Shown here piece by piece: positions 36,645-45,822 of a stretch of DNA of 64,000 nt. Source of the DNA: Petrotoga sp. 9PWA.NaAc.5.4. Its GTDB lineage: Bacteria; Thermotogota; Thermotogae; Petrotogales; Petrotogaceae. The translations under genes and the position numbers were made by a program. The first letter of the stretch is position 1. Each line of letters starts with the position of its first letter. The notes beneath the pieces are model-generated. The model saw nothing but the letters and a program-made list of their open reading frames with translations, ran no database searches and was not told where the DNA came from. Location of the stretch: NCBI RefSeq assembly GCF_002895485.1, contig NZ_AZRK01000015.1:84727-148726 (forward strand), in the 5' to 3' direction.

Positions 36645-38531
36645 ATGAAAATAAAAGAATTACCAAAAGAAACTGTTATGAAAATTGCTGCCGGAGAAGT
36701 TGTTTCTGGTCCTTATTCTGTTGTAAAAGAATTAATTGAAAATTCCTTAGACGCAGAGGCAGATACTATAAACATCGAAATATTTGATGGAGGAAAATCT
36801 TTAATAAAAGTGGAAGATAATGGTTATGGAATGACGGAAGAAGAAATGAAATTATCTATACTACCTCATACAACTAGTAAAATTTCTTCCTTCGATGATT
36901 TATACAATCTAAATACTTTTGGTTTTAGAGGAGAAGCACTGGCTTCTATTTCGAGGGTTTCAAAAATTAAAATGACATCTAAAACTTCTCAAGAAGAATT
37001 AGGAACTCAATTAACAATATTTGGGGGTAATATTGTAGAAACAAAAAAAGTGAAGTCTAATACTGGAACTAAAATTGAGATAACGGATCTTTTTTTTAAT
37101 ATTCCAGCTAGACGAAAATTTTTGAAATCCGCTTCTGTTGAAGGAAGGTATGTCACAGAAATTATTGAGAAATTTGCTATAGCAAATTCAATAAATCTTA
37201 CCTACATTAGAGATAACCAAGAAATATATAAATTTGTAAACAATATGGATCTGATAAGTAAATGCTTAAAAGTTTATCCCGAACTTAAAAGAGAAGATTT
37301 ATTAGAAATCGAATACAATGCTTCGGATATAAAAATATCTGGAATAATTTCCAGCCCTAAAATAGCAAGAAGCAATCGAACAGCTCAAACATTTTTTGTA
37401 AATAAAAGATACATTAAAGTAGCATCTCTTTTTTCAGTATTTGAAAAAGGATATGGCGAAATGCTCGAAAAATCTAAACACCCGTATTGCATAATTTTCA
37501 TAGATATTTCTCCTGAAATGATAGATGTAAACGTACACCCTCAAAAGTTAGAGGTCAAGTTCAAAGATGAACAAAAAATAGCCGCCTTGTTGAAAGATAT
37601 TATAAGAAAATCTTTAATAGAAAAAACCAGTTTTAAAATGGAGTTTGTAAAAGATATAAACAATAGCAAAGTTTCAACTTCGGATAACGAGAATGAACAA
37701 AACACGAATTTTGATATTCAAAATTTGTACAATAAAAGTTCATCAGAAAAATCTGTTTATAAGGATTTATTAAAGGATTTATTAAAAGAAGAAAATACAA
37801 CATTTTCATCTGCAAACAATTCTCAAACAGAAAATAAACCTTCTATAAATTACAAAAATGAAAACAGGAACATTTTTGAACCACGAAAAAACCTTAATTT
37901 TGCAACCTTTCAATATCCAAATGAAAGCGAACAATTATTTGCTACTACTTCAAAATTGGAAACGCTTGAAAATTTAAGAATTGTCGGAATAGTAGCGGAA
38001 AGATACGTCGTTGTTGAAACGAAAGATAAACTACTTTTAGTAGATTTTCATGCTGCTCATGAGAGATTCATTTTCGAAGAATTAAAGAAAGAAATAGCGA
38101 ATAAAGGAAGTCTTAGCTACAATCTTTTGATTTCACCTTATTTGATAAAAATTGATGAAGTGAGAAAGACTGTTTTGATAGAACATAAAGAAACTTTAGA
38201 AAAAGTTGGTATAAAAATTGAACTAAAAAATAATGAGTTATTCTTAAAGGGGCTTCCCTCCAACTTGAAATTTGACAATTTAGAAGCACTTATTTTTGAT
38301 TTAGCAGACGATTTAAGACTTTCTGAATTAGAAGAAGTCAAAAATATATTTGATAAAAATTTGGCTACAATAGCGTGTAGGTCAGCTGTAAAAACAAAAG
38401 ATAATCCTACCGGAATTGAAACACTTTTAAAAAATATTTTTGAACAAAAATTGCTAACTTGCCCTCATGGTAGACCCATAATGATTGAAATAACTTTTAA
38501 AACTTTGGATAAATATTTTGAAAGAATATAA
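36645..38531 (+). CDS. mutL: DNA mismatch repair protein MutL
   Basis: A 628-residue MutL: GHKL ATPase N-domain (KIAAGEVVSGPYSVVKELIENSLDA, DNGYGM, TFGFRGEALASIS), transducer domain to about 330, variable Asn/Ser-rich linker (about 345-440) and C-terminal dimerisation/endonuclease domain. The endonuclease motif appears as DFHAAHERFIFEE (Asp467), with Phe where Gln is common, plus ACRSAVK and CPHGRP. This fits a nicking MutL from a bacterium without MutH. A TTG at 36630 precedes the ribosome site ggaggtg, so ATG 36645 is chosen. Confidence 0.94.
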   Translation: MKIKELPKETVMKIAAGEVVSGPYSVVKELIENSLDAEADTINIEIFDGGKSLIKVEDNGYGMTEEEMKLSILPHTTSKISSFDDLYNLNTFGFRGEALASISRVSKIKMTSKTSQEELGTQLTIFGGNIVETKKVKSNTGTKIEITDLFFNIPARRKFLKSASVEGRYVTEIIEKFAIANSINLTYIRDNQEIYKFVNNMDLISKCLKVYPELKREDLLEIEYNASDIKISGIISSPKIARSNRTAQTFFVNKRYIKVASLFSVFEKGYGEMLEKSKHPYCIIFIDISPEMIDVNVHPQKLEVKFKDEQKIAALLKDIIRKSLIEKTSFKMEFVKDINNSKVSTSDNENEQNTNFDIQNLYNKSSSEKSVYKDLLKDLLKEENTTFSSANNSQTENKPSINYKNENRNIFEPRKNLNFATFQYPNESEQLFATTSKLETLENLRIVGIVAERYVVVETKDKLLLVDFHAAHERFIFEELKKEIANKGSLSYNLLISPYLIKIDEVRKTVLIEHKETLEKVGIKIELKNNELFLKGLPSNLKFDNLEALIFDLADDLRLSELEEVKNIFDKNLATIACRSAVKTKDNPTGIETLLKNIFEQKLLTCPHGRPIMIEITFKTLDKYFERI

Positions 38532-38567
38532 AATAAAAGGGATACAACCAACGTATCCCTTTTATTT
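38531..38567. terminator. Bidirectional terminator between mutL and 5'-nucleotidase
   Basis: aaataaaagggatac-aaccaac-gtatcccttttattt: 15-bp stem with T-rich tails on both strands, between convergent genes. Confidence 0.9.
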
Positions 38568-38583
38568 TATAAAGATAAATCAT

Positions 38584-40095
38584 CTATTTAACTCGATCCA
38601 ATTCTATCAATCTTTCTTCTGAAGTATAATCTTCTATTACTCCCAAATAAGCTATGTATTCCCTTAAAGCATCGGCATCTCTAAAATAAGTATCGTAACC
38701 AGGTTTACCTGCAAGCATCGTGTAACCGTCACCACCAGCAGCTACATAATTGTTAGTAACTACCTTATAAGTTTTATTCAAATCTAAAGGCTCCCCATTT
38801 ACTTTAACATTCTGCGGCTTACCATCCTTTATCTCTGCGGTTAAACCTGAAACATGCAATTTAGCTCCTTGCCCATCAGGAATTGTAGCAGCATAATTTA
38901 AAACATCCATAATATCTTTTCCTGTTAATTCTAAAACATACAGGGTATTTCCAAATGGCATGACGGTCAATATATCTCTGTAAGTTATTTCACCAACATC
39001 AATAGAAGCTCTTATGCCTCCACCGTTCATAAACGCAATATCTGCTCCTGTTTTCCAAATCATTCCATCGGTAATTAAATTACTGAGGTTAGTTTCATTA
39101 CTTCTAACCTTAGACCTTTCACCATCTAAGAAAACCTTTGTTTCACCTACAACTTCGTCTAAAGCTGCGGAACCTAATTGATAAAACATATCAGCAATCA
39201 TTTTAATAAAAGGATCTTCTGGAATATCTGAAGTCACGGGTATCACTCGCCCTCGCCAGTCTAATATTTGGCCATCTTCAACCCACAAATCAAGTCTTCC
39301 CAAATAATTGGCATGTTGACCGGCCTGTGCAATTATAACGTCATTAATTACAACAGGTTTTTCAAGAAGTGTATGTGTATGACCATCTATAATTACATCA
39401 ATTCCTTCAAAATATTCTGCTAATTCATTAGTTGTCGTAAATTTGATGGGCAAATTAGGAATTTGGTTTTCTTCATAGTATCCTAAATGTGAAAGTACTA
39501 TTACTATATCAGATTTTTTCTGAACTATTGGAAGATATTTTTCTAAAACTTCTTTGGCGTTAACAATTGTTTTATCTTCTAAATAAATAGGTTCTAAAAC
39601 ATTTGTTTGTTCAGTAGCAAGTCCTATAATTCCAACTTTTAGCCCTTCATAATCTTTTATAATATAAGGTTCAAAAACAGGTCCACCTTTTTCTTTGTCA
39701 ACAAAATTTGCCGCAACAAAAGGAAATTCCGCTACTTTTTTCTGCATCTCTAAAACCTCAAAAGGTTTGTCGAATTCATGATTTCCGAGAGTCATAGCAT
39801 CCAATCCCATATAGTGTAAAGTTAAAAAGTCGGGAATTGCATCTAACTGATCTGATTCCGGTATTCCCGTGTTCACATCACCGGCGTGTAAAAAAAGAAC
39901 ATAACCATTTTCATTTTTAACTTCTTCTCTTGCTTGATTTATAATAGTTGCAATCCTTGCAAACCCTCCGCCTTCTTCACTACCCCAAACATGTCCATGA
40001 GTATCATTGAGATGGAAAATAACCAAATGCGTTGGCTGCGAAAAAATAAATCCAACAAGCAAAAACAACACTATGATACTTGTTAATCTTTTCAT
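38584..40095 (-). CDS. Secreted 5'-nucleotidase/UshA-family phosphatase
   Basis: About 503 residues from ATG 40095, which has aggagggg seven bases upstream; the extension to 40146 lacks a ribosome site. Signal peptide [19 protein letters not shown]. The metallophosphoesterase domain shows [28 protein letters not shown] and IIDGHTHT; the C-terminal 5'-nucleotidase domain shows [16 protein letters not shown] and VMPFGNTL. It should release phosphate and nucleosides from external nucleotides. Single gene behind a promoter-like repeat module. Confidence 0.9.
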   Translation of the reverse strand: MKRLTSIIVLFLLVGFIFSQPTHLVIFHLNDTHGHVWGSEEGGGFARIATIINQAREEVKNENGYVLFLHAGDVNTGIPESDQLDAIPDFLTLHYMGLDAMTLGNHEFDKPFEVLEMQKKVAEFPFVAANFVDKEKGGPVFEPYIIKDYEGLKVGIIGLATEQTNVLEPIYLEDKTIVNAKEVLEKYLPIVQKKSDIVIVLSHLGYYEENQIPNLPIKFTTTNELAEYFEGIDVIIDGHTHTLLEKPVVINDVIIAQAGQHANYLGRLDLWVEDGQILDWRGRVIPVTSDIPEDPFIKMIADMFYQLGSAALDEVVGETKVFLDGERSKVRSNETNLSNLITDGMIWKTGADIAFMNGGGIRASIDVGEITYRDILTVMPFGNTLYVLELTGKDIMDVLNYAATIPDGQGAKLHVSGLTAEIKDGKPQNVKVNGEPLDLNKTYKVVTNNYVAAGGDGYTMLAGKPGYDTYFRDADALREYIAYLGVIEDYTSEERLIELDRVK

Positions 40096-40129
40096 TTTAC
40101 TTCCCCTCCTCATGTTTTTATTTAATACC

Positions 40130-40205
40130 CACTTTAGAAATTCCAAAATCCTTATTATATGTATATTTTAGCGTTGATTCTTTTACAAAATATCTCCCCA
40201 CTTCT
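40130..40205 (-). promoter_or_regulatory. Promoter-like terminal repeat module before the 5'-nucleotidase gene
   Basis: On the minus strand TTGTAA (40188-40183), 17-bp spacer, TATACA (40165-40160) followed by tataataagg and ggaatttctaaagtg. It is the clearest form of the shared module and is nearly identical to the one before osmC. Confidence 0.62.
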
Positions 40206-40440
40206 AATCCTTACTAATTCCTAATTTCTTTACCTTTTTTGGTACTTGTACCGAAGTAAGGGGGAGAGGGCTCCGCCCTTGACCCACATTATAAATCAAA
40301 ATCTTTATTTCTAAAGTCATATCTAATTATTCATTTTTTAACTTTTTCACTACGTTTAGCGAAGGAGAGAAAAAAAGGTTCTGCTTTAAACCCATTATAA
40401 ATTCAAGATCTTATTTTTTAGAAAGTTCCATTCTCAAATC
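40206..40440 (-). repeat. Repeat unit plus a decayed unit
   Basis: Core at 40268-40285 (gggctccgcccttgaccc) with palindrome ttggtacttgtaccgaa; a decayed core lies near 40376-40393 (ggttctgctttaaaccc). Minus orientation, between two minus-strand genes. Confidence 0.85.
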
Positions 40441-40473
40441 TATATTTCGTTTATTTACTAAGTCTCGAATTCT

Positions 40474-41385
40474 TTAAAAAGAATTTTTTAATTTAGCAAA
40501 ACTCTCTATTTTTTTAAATATCAAAGCTCCTTTGTTAACCTCAAAAAAATTTGATATTGATTTACAATCTACAATAAAAGAAAAATAAATGGGCTTATTC
40601 AGATTCTCTTGATACAAACTTTCAAAATTCTGCTGCCCTTTTGCTATAATTATATCAGCTTTATCAAAAATATTTTTAAAGGTATTATTCGTTAATTCCA
40701 GGTGAGTCCCTATATATTTAGAACCACTTTCAAAAGGCAATGAAACTTCTTTTAAAAAGATTTCTTCAGAATCTTTGCTCGTAGCACATTTATATATGGG
40801 CTTTGATTTTAATGCTGAATGTATTATTATATCTGGTTTAAATTCTTTAATAATTTTAATAAAGACCTTATCAAAAACTATTTCTCCTGCATAATTATGT
40901 ATAAAAAGTAAGAATTTTGCATTTTCCAGATCTTTTTTAAAGCTTTCATAATCATTTATGGATATTTCTTTATTCTTAAAAAAACTTTGTATTTCTATTT
41001 CCAATTCTCCAAAAGAATTTTCTGAATTATGTGAAAAAAGTTCTCCCAATAATGATAGTTTAAAAGCAGAATATAGTGGATCTTCACTTGACATGCAAAA
41101 ATCCAGCAAATCGTCATATATTTCTATAAAAAGTGAATTTGTGTTGGTTTTTTCGGTTTCAAAATAATCTTTTTCCCCAAAAATTTTAAAAAATGCGTCG
41201 TAAAAAATTTTTAGAAGGTCTGAAGAATCAGTAGAATAATCAACCTGAAGTAAAGTATCAACGAGTAATTCTTTATATTTATTAAATAATTCATCATCAG
41301 ATACACCTTTACTATTTTTAATTTTAGATATCAATTCGAATCCGTAACTGAATGTACAATTAAGACAGTCATAATTCATTTTCAT
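40474..41385 (-). CDS. DUF89/ARMT1-like protein with altered metal site
   Basis: A 303-residue DUF89 protein (damage-control phosphatase family) with the N-terminal CLNC pair. The family segments are recognisable: AGEIVFDKVFIK near 166 and IIAKGQQNFESL near 249. However, the metal-binding Asp-Asn that normally precedes AGE is Asn164-Tyr165, and the usual Asn-Asp-Ala-Thr reads KCAT (Lys199-Cys200). The protein is probably not a normal metal phosphatase. ATG after aaggagtg. Stands alone in its strand block. Confidence 0.75.
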   Translation of the reverse strand: MKMNYDCLNCTFSYGFELISKIKNSKGVSDDELFNKYKELLVDTLLQVDYSTDSSDLLKIFYDAFFKIFGEKDYFETEKTNTNSLFIEIYDDLLDFCMSSEDPLYSAFKLSLLGELFSHNSENSFGELEIEIQSFFKNKEISINDYESFKKDLENAKFLLFIHNYAGEIVFDKVFIKIIKEFKPDIIIHSALKSKPIYKCATSKDSEEIFLKEVSLPFESGSKYIGTHLELTNNTFKNIFDKADIIIAKGQQNFESLYQENLNKPIYFSFIVDCKSISNFFEVNKGALIFKKIESFAKLKNSF

Positions 41386-41597
41386 TTATTTCACTCCTTC
41401 AACTACTCCAATATAACTATATTAAACCATTATTGACAGATTTAAATTTAAACCATTATTCTTAAAATTATCATTTATGAGTATTTAATAATCTCATAAT
41501 CAATTTTATTCTAACATTGTTAATTTAAATTCTTATAAGATATTATTAGAAAAGTGTTAAAATCTTTTGTCCAAAAAAAATTTGTTACTTCCTTTTA

Positions 41598-41626
41598 TTG
41601 ACATTAAAACATTTAATCATTATAAT
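41598..41626 (+). promoter_or_regulatory. Consensus promoter of the rpmH operon
   Basis: TTGACA (41598-41603), exactly 17 bp, TATAAT (41621-41626): a perfect sigma-70 match, 47 bp before the rpmH start. The remaining 41400-41590 is A/T-rich without a gene. Confidence 0.93.
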
Positions 41627-41673
41627 ATATTCGATAACTTTGAAATCGATAATAATAAATTGGAGGTGGAGCA

Positions 41674-41808
41674 ATGAAAAGAACTTATCAACCCTCAAGG
41701 AGAAAAAGGAGTAGAACTCATGGATTTTTAGCAAGAAAAAGGACTCCTGGAGGAAGAAACGTTCTCAGACGAAGAAGAGCAAAGGGCAGAAAACGATTAG
41801 CAGTTTAA
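41674..41808 (+). CDS. rpmH: Ribosomal protein L34
   Basis: A 44-residue, very basic protein, [18 protein letters not shown]... through [10 protein letters not shown], unmistakably L34 of the large ribosomal subunit. ATG with tggaggtgg upstream. First gene of the conserved rpmH-rnpA-yidD-yidC-khpB cluster, driven by a consensus promoter. Confidence 0.98.
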   Translation: MKRTYQPSRRKRSRTHGFLARKRTPGGRNVLRRRRAKGRKRLAV

Positions 41809-41818
41809 AATAAAGTTT

Positions 41819-42220
41819 ATGGAAAACAACAAATTCAGTAAAAAAGAAAGGATAAGATATCAAAAAGATATTAAAAAGGTTTTTGAAAAAGGTGATCGTT
41901 TAATAAATATCTATTTTGTAGCTGTGTATTTAAAAAATGGTTTAAACTATAGTAGAATAGCCATAGTAGTTAGAAAAAAGTTTGGAAAAGCTAATCAGAG
42001 AAATAAAATTAAACGATATGTTAGAGAAATCTATAGAACAAATAAATCAGAGTTTCCAAAAGGATACGATCTGATATTTTTGCCAAGAAAGTATTTATCT
42101 GATAACTTCAATAATATATCTTATGCGGAATTAAGAGAGAGTATACTAACTGCGTTTAAGGAGTTAAAATTAAATGATGAGAAATTTGGTTCTAAAGGCA
42201 ATCAAATTTTATCAAACTAA
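41819..42220 (+). CDS. rnpA: Ribonuclease P protein component
   Basis: A 133-residue basic protein that binds RNase P RNA for tRNA 5' maturation. The RNR motif appears as KANQRNKIKRYVREIYR near residue 60. Starts 10 bp after rpmH without a clear ribosome site, so translation probably depends on rpmH. Overlaps yidD by 47 bp. Confidence 0.94.
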   Translation: MENNKFSKKERIRYQKDIKKVFEKGDRLINIYFVAVYLKNGLNYSRIAIVVRKKFGKANQRNKIKRYVREIYRTNKSEFPKGYDLIFLPRKYLSDNFNNISYAELRESILTAFKELKLNDEKFGSKGNQILSN

Positions 42221-42440
42221 AATTTCTCCAGCTACTCTCCCAAAATGTCGATATTTACCAACTTGTTCCTCTTATACATACGAAGCAGTTGAGAAATTTG
42301 GAACAATTAAAGGTCTATACCTCGGTTTTAGAAGATTTTTAAGGTGCAATCCTTTTCACCATGGAGGATATGATCCTGTACCGGATGTTTTTTATTTTCT
42401 TGCTCATAAGTATAAGAAACCTGTTAACGAAAAAAAATAA
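42174..42440 (+). CDS. yidD: Membrane protein insertion efficiency factor YidD
   Basis: An 88-residue YidD: IKFYQTKISPA, CRYLPTCSSYTYEAVEKFG, RRFLRCNPFHHGGYDPVP. An amphipathic membrane-associated helper of YidC-mediated insertion. Two ATGs (42174 and 42177) follow aaggag; either may be used. It lies 47 bp inside rnpA in another frame, as in many bacteria. Confidence 0.95.
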   Translation: MMRNLVLKAIKFYQTKISPATLPKCRYLPTCSSYTYEAVEKFGTIKGLYLGFRRFLRCNPFHHGGYDPVPDVFYFLAHKYKKPVNEKK

Positions 42441-42444
42441 ACTA

Positions 42445-42602
42445 ATAAACATAAAGTATATTCAAAATAATAGTCACTTTAGAAATGAGAATTTTCTAAA
42501 AATAAGCTTTTGAATTTAAAGTGGGTTCAGGGCAGAGCCCTCCCCTTTCCCTCTTTCCGTACAAGTATATAAGAAGTTAAAGAAATAGAGAATTGTCAGA
42601 AT
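42445..42602 (+). repeat. Single repeat unit between yidD and yidC
   Basis: Core at 42523-42540 (gggttcagggcagagccc) with flank ctttagaaatgagaatttt. The following palindrome is decayed (ccgtacaagtatataag). Plus orientation, interrupting the rpmH-khpB gene cluster. Confidence 0.9.
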
Positions 42603-42690
42603 TAGAATTGTGAAAGTATTTTATAAAAAATTAAACAATAAACTATTTATAAAATGTGAATTTTAGAATTTCTAAAGTGATTATATATCA
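42603..42690 (+). promoter_or_regulatory. Promoter-like terminal repeat module before yidC
   Basis: TTATAA (42621-42626), 17-bp spacer, TATTTA (42644-42649), then gaattttagaatttctaaagtga. It nearly matches the frr module. Confidence 0.55.
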
Positions 42691-42711
42691 ATAATTGAAG
42701 GAGTGTAAAGG

Positions 42712-44100
42712 TTGAAAAAATTTTTGTTTTTGACATTGTGTCTATTTTTTACTAATATATTAGTCTTTTCGATTCCGACGATAAATATAAGTGAAAGTTC
42801 TTTAAATCAGGAATTAAATATTGAAATGAAACTATATAGATTAAAACTTGACCAAAAAGGCCATATCCTATCTTTTGAGCTTTTTGATAGTAGAACCAAA
42901 AAGTTCAATCTGGTCTATGAATATATTAGTGATAGTTTTGATGTTTTAGATCCGAATACTTTGGAAGAAATATTACCTGTAGATTACTACTATACAATAC
43001 CAGATAACCAGTCTTATATAGAAATTAATTATTTATTCCCTGGCGGAGGCAGAAAAACTTATAGGTTTTATAATGATCCAAACTATCATTTTGATGTAGA
43101 ATTTGATGGTATAAATGCTTTTATTTCTATTCCTTCTATATCATTTTCAGATGGTATTAGATACGATAAAAATGTTTTTGTGTCTTACATCAATAAATCT
43201 CCTCTAACTGGCGTAGCTTTAGATGCCACGTTAGCTCTACACTTACCAAACAACGTCGAACTAAATCAAAATAACTACCTTTTTAAAGTTAATGGTAGAA
43301 ATAATATTGTAACTTCATATTTAGGACCTACCAAAAAAATTTTTATTAGAGAAACTTTTGGACATATAGAAGAAGGTAATATATATTCAAACATCATTAC
43401 TTTAATGAAAGATTTAGGGAAATTTGGATTTTTCTCTAATATTTTTTATTGGTTCGTATCCTTTTTCTGGTGGCTCTTTAAAGTAACTGGTAACTTCGGG
43501 TGGGCTATAATCTTGTTTACACTTATAGTGAACGCAATATTATTTCCAATTTATGGAAGACAAAAAAAATCTGCGATCGAAATGAGAAAACTCCAGCCTG
43601 AAATTGATAAAATAAGAAAAAAATATAAAAATCCTCAAAAGCAGCAAGAAGAAACTTTAAAATTGTATAAAGAAAAAGGTGTAAACCCCGCAAGCGGTTG
43701 TTTAACTTCATTGATACCTTTACCGATCATGATTATCTTATGGCAGGTTATATATTACTTTGAGGGAAGTTACGCTTATAACCCGCATTTTATTTTTTGG
43801 AACGATCTTTCCGTTGGAGGATTTGGAGCTAATTTTCCTTTGCTGTTAATAGCCATAATTGCTTCTTTAATAAACGCTTTATTAATGTCTCAAGATGCTC
43901 GAACTGCTTGGACATCAGTAATAATGTCGGTAGTATTCCCATTCATATTAATAGGATTACCGGTAGGAGTATTTGTATACTATGCAATGAATTCAATTAT
44001 ACAGACTTTTTTAACCTTTGTTTACAATAAAATATACAAAGTTAAAGGTATTACTGTTAGAGAACTTTTTGGGTTGGGCGCAAAGCCAATCAGGAGGTGA
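42712..44100 (+). CDS. yidC: Membrane protein insertase YidC
   Basis: A 462-residue insertase: signal/first membrane segment, a short periplasmic beta domain (about 25-225) and a C-terminal 60KD_IMP core with five hydrophobic segments (WFVSFFWWLFKVTGNFGWAIILF, PLPIMIILWQVIYYF, FPLLLIAIIASLINALL...). The periplasmic domain makes it a Gram-negative-type YidC. TTG start, with gaaggag nine bases upstream. Confidence 0.93.
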   Translation: MKKFLFLTLCLFFTNILVFSIPTINISESSLNQELNIEMKLYRLKLDQKGHILSFELFDSRTKKFNLVYEYISDSFDVLDPNTLEEILPVDYYYTIPDNQSYIEINYLFPGGGRKTYRFYNDPNYHFDVEFDGINAFISIPSISFSDGIRYDKNVFVSYINKSPLTGVALDATLALHLPNNVELNQNNYLFKVNGRNNIVTSYLGPTKKIFIRETFGHIEEGNIYSNIITLMKDLGKFGFFSNIFYWFVSFFWWLFKVTGNFGWAIILFTLIVNAILFPIYGRQKKSAIEMRKLQPEIDKIRKKYKNPQKQQEETLKLYKEKGVNPASGCLTSLIPLPIMIILWQVIYYFEGSYAYNPHFIFWNDLSVGGFGANFPLLLIAIIASLINALLMSQDARTAWTSVIMSVVFPFILIGLPVGVFVYYAMNSIIQTFLTFVYNKIYKVKGITVRELFGLGAKPIRR

Positions 44101-44109
44101 ATTATTGAG

Positions 44110-44766
44110 TTGTTAAAAGTAAAACAAGAAAAAACATTTGAAGCAGATAACTTAGAAAATGCACTAAAAAAAGCTGTTCAAGAATTTGAAGCCACCTCAA
44201 TTGAGGAAATAACTTATACAGTAGTTCAAGAACCATCAAAAGGTTTATTTTTTGGAATCGGTAAAAAACCTATTATTATTGAAGCTTATCCAAATGAACA
44301 TTATTTATCAAATAAAGTTAAAGGTTTTTTGAGTCTTATACTCTCTTATTTTGATGAAAATGTTAATGTAAGAATCAAGTGTTACAATAAAAATATAATT
44401 GTATATTTAGAAGGCGACAACTTAGGTAAAATAATAGGAAAACAAGGTAGGAATTTAGCTGCATTACAGCATTTAATGATGATTTTTGTTAACAGAATGA
44501 CAGATACTAAATTTGAAGTCAAATTAGATGTCGGAGAATATAGAAGAAAAAGGAAAAAGAATTTGGAAACTATAGCTGAACAAGCTGCGGAAAAAGTTTT
44601 GAAAACTAATTCTAAAGTTGAATTGGCTCCCATGTTTTCGTTTGAAAGAAGAGCTATCCATGAGTATATTAAAAAAAATTATCCAAAACTGATAACTGAT
44701 TCTATTGGTCTTGAACCTTATCGCAAGGTCGTGATTTATCCCTCCAAAAACGGTACAAAAGTTTAA
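44110..44766 (+). CDS. khpB: KhpB/Jag RNA-binding protein
   Basis: A 218-residue protein with the Jag-N domain (about 1-52, KTFEADNLENALKKAVQEF), a KH domain (GKIIGKQGRNLAALQHLM near 110) and an R3H domain (FSFERRAIHEYIKK near 177). KhpB binds RNA with KhpA and affects cell division and envelope in Firmicutes. TTG start about ten bases after aggaggtg at the end of yidC. Confidence 0.9.
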   Translation: MLKVKQEKTFEADNLENALKKAVQEFEATSIEEITYTVVQEPSKGLFFGIGKKPIIIEAYPNEHYLSNKVKGFLSLILSYFDENVNVRIKCYNKNIIVYLEGDNLGKIIGKQGRNLAALQHLMMIFVNRMTDTKFEVKLDVGEYRRKRKKNLETIAEQAAEKVLKTNSKVELAPMFSFERRAIHEYIKKNYPKLITDSIGLEPYRKVVIYPSKNGTKV

Positions 44767-44803
44767 TAACCTTGATTGTATATAAAAAGAAGAGGTGGAA
44801 CTG

Positions 44804-45634
44804 TTGAAAACTTTATATAAGTATCAGGAAAAAATTCTTTCTATGGCTACTTATGAGAAGATTCCTGATTTGGCCATACTTGGAGGAATAGAAATCGAAC
44901 ATATAATAGAAATTAATAATAATAAAACAAAGATAAAAACAGAAGTTGGTGGACCAGGAGGAAGATTAGCTATCTATTTGAAGGATCATTATTCCCTTAC
45001 TCCTTCAATACTTAGTTTTTTGGGAAATGACGAATACATGGATTTAATAATAAAAACATTAAATACAAGACAAATATCCATAATATGGGCAGAGAATCCT
45101 AAAGGAAATACTAGAAAAGTAAGAAATTTGGAAGAAAATAAAGAATACTTAGATTCAAGAGAAGAAAATTTAAAAATAGATCCGGATTTTTTGGCAGAGT
45201 ATTTATACAATATCAAGAATATTTTTATTTCGTATAATTCATGGAACGAAAAAATCATAGAACTTCTAAATACAAAAAATAGAAAAGTTTATGTAGATGT
45301 TAGAGAAGATAAAATATCAGAAAATTCTCAGTTTTCGTGTGATTTCGTGTTTTTGGTAGCAGAAAACAATTTCAAAGAACTTCAAGAAAAAACTAAAAAT
45401 ATCCGATCAGATAACAAAATTATTTTAACAAAAGATTTTTTATCTTTTCAAAATAAAGTCCTTGAGATTAAAATTAATCAGAAAAAATATTTTGAAGAAG
45501 CAGTTTCGGCATATGAAGCTAACTTCATCAATTGTATAATAAAAGGAAGTACACTAAAAAATGCCCATGATTGGGCTTCAAATTTATATATTCACGTTTT
45601 GGAATGCGGAAGTATTCCTAAGGAGAAACTTTAA
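44804..45634 (+). CDS. Degenerate PfkB-like carbohydrate kinase
   Basis: About 276 residues resembling the ribokinase/PfkB fold: DLAILGGIEIEHIIEI at the start, GGPGGRLAIYL (the sugar-binding GG..N/G..A motif) near 50, FLGNDEYMDLIIKTL near 72 and a C-terminal helical stretch. The catalytic anion-hole motif GAGD expected before the last helices is missing (EAVSAYEANFINCIIKG at that place). It may be a non-catalytic sugar or nucleoside binder. GTG 44795 lies within agaggtgg; TTG 44804 is favoured, but GTG cannot be excluded. Follows khpB by about 40 bp. Confidence 0.68.
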   Translation: MKTLYKYQEKILSMATYEKIPDLAILGGIEIEHIIEINNNKTKIKTEVGGPGGRLAIYLKDHYSLTPSILSFLGNDEYMDLIIKTLNTRQISIIWAENPKGNTRKVRNLEENKEYLDSREENLKIDPDFLAEYLYNIKNIFISYNSWNEKIIELLNTKNRKVYVDVREDKISENSQFSCDFVFLVAENNFKELQEKTKNIRSDNKIILTKDFLSFQNKVLEIKINQKKYFEEAVSAYEANFINCIIKGSTLKNAHDWASNLYIHVLECGSIPKEKL

Positions 45635-45636
45635 AA

Positions 45637-45658
45637 AAATCCCCTGAAAAGGGGATTT
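45637..45658 (+). terminator. Terminator after the rpmH-khpB run
   Basis: aaatcccc-tgaaaa-ggggattt hairpin followed by tatatttta, directly after the stop of the PfkB-like gene. Confidence 0.85.
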
Positions 45659-45670
45659 TATATTTTATAG

Positions 45671-45745
45671 TGGCAGCCCCACAGGGAATCGAACCCTGAC
45701 TCTTGGACTGAGAATCCAATGGACTAACCATTATCCTATGGGGCC
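45671..45745 (-). tRNA. tRNA-Glu (anticodon CTC)
   Basis: On the minus strand: acceptor ggcccca/tggggct (G1-U72 wobble), anticodon stem ttgga/tccaa with loop ttctcag, T-loop gggttcgattccc, discriminator G and encoded CCA. 75 nt. It lies 77 bp beyond the sigA stop on the same strand, so it may be read through from sigA. Confidence 0.95.
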
Positions 45746-45822
45746 ATTTTTATAGATAAATTTTCAGAAATTATTATATCATTTGCGCCAGCGTCTGTCA
45801 ATTATTTCAAAAGAAAATGTTT

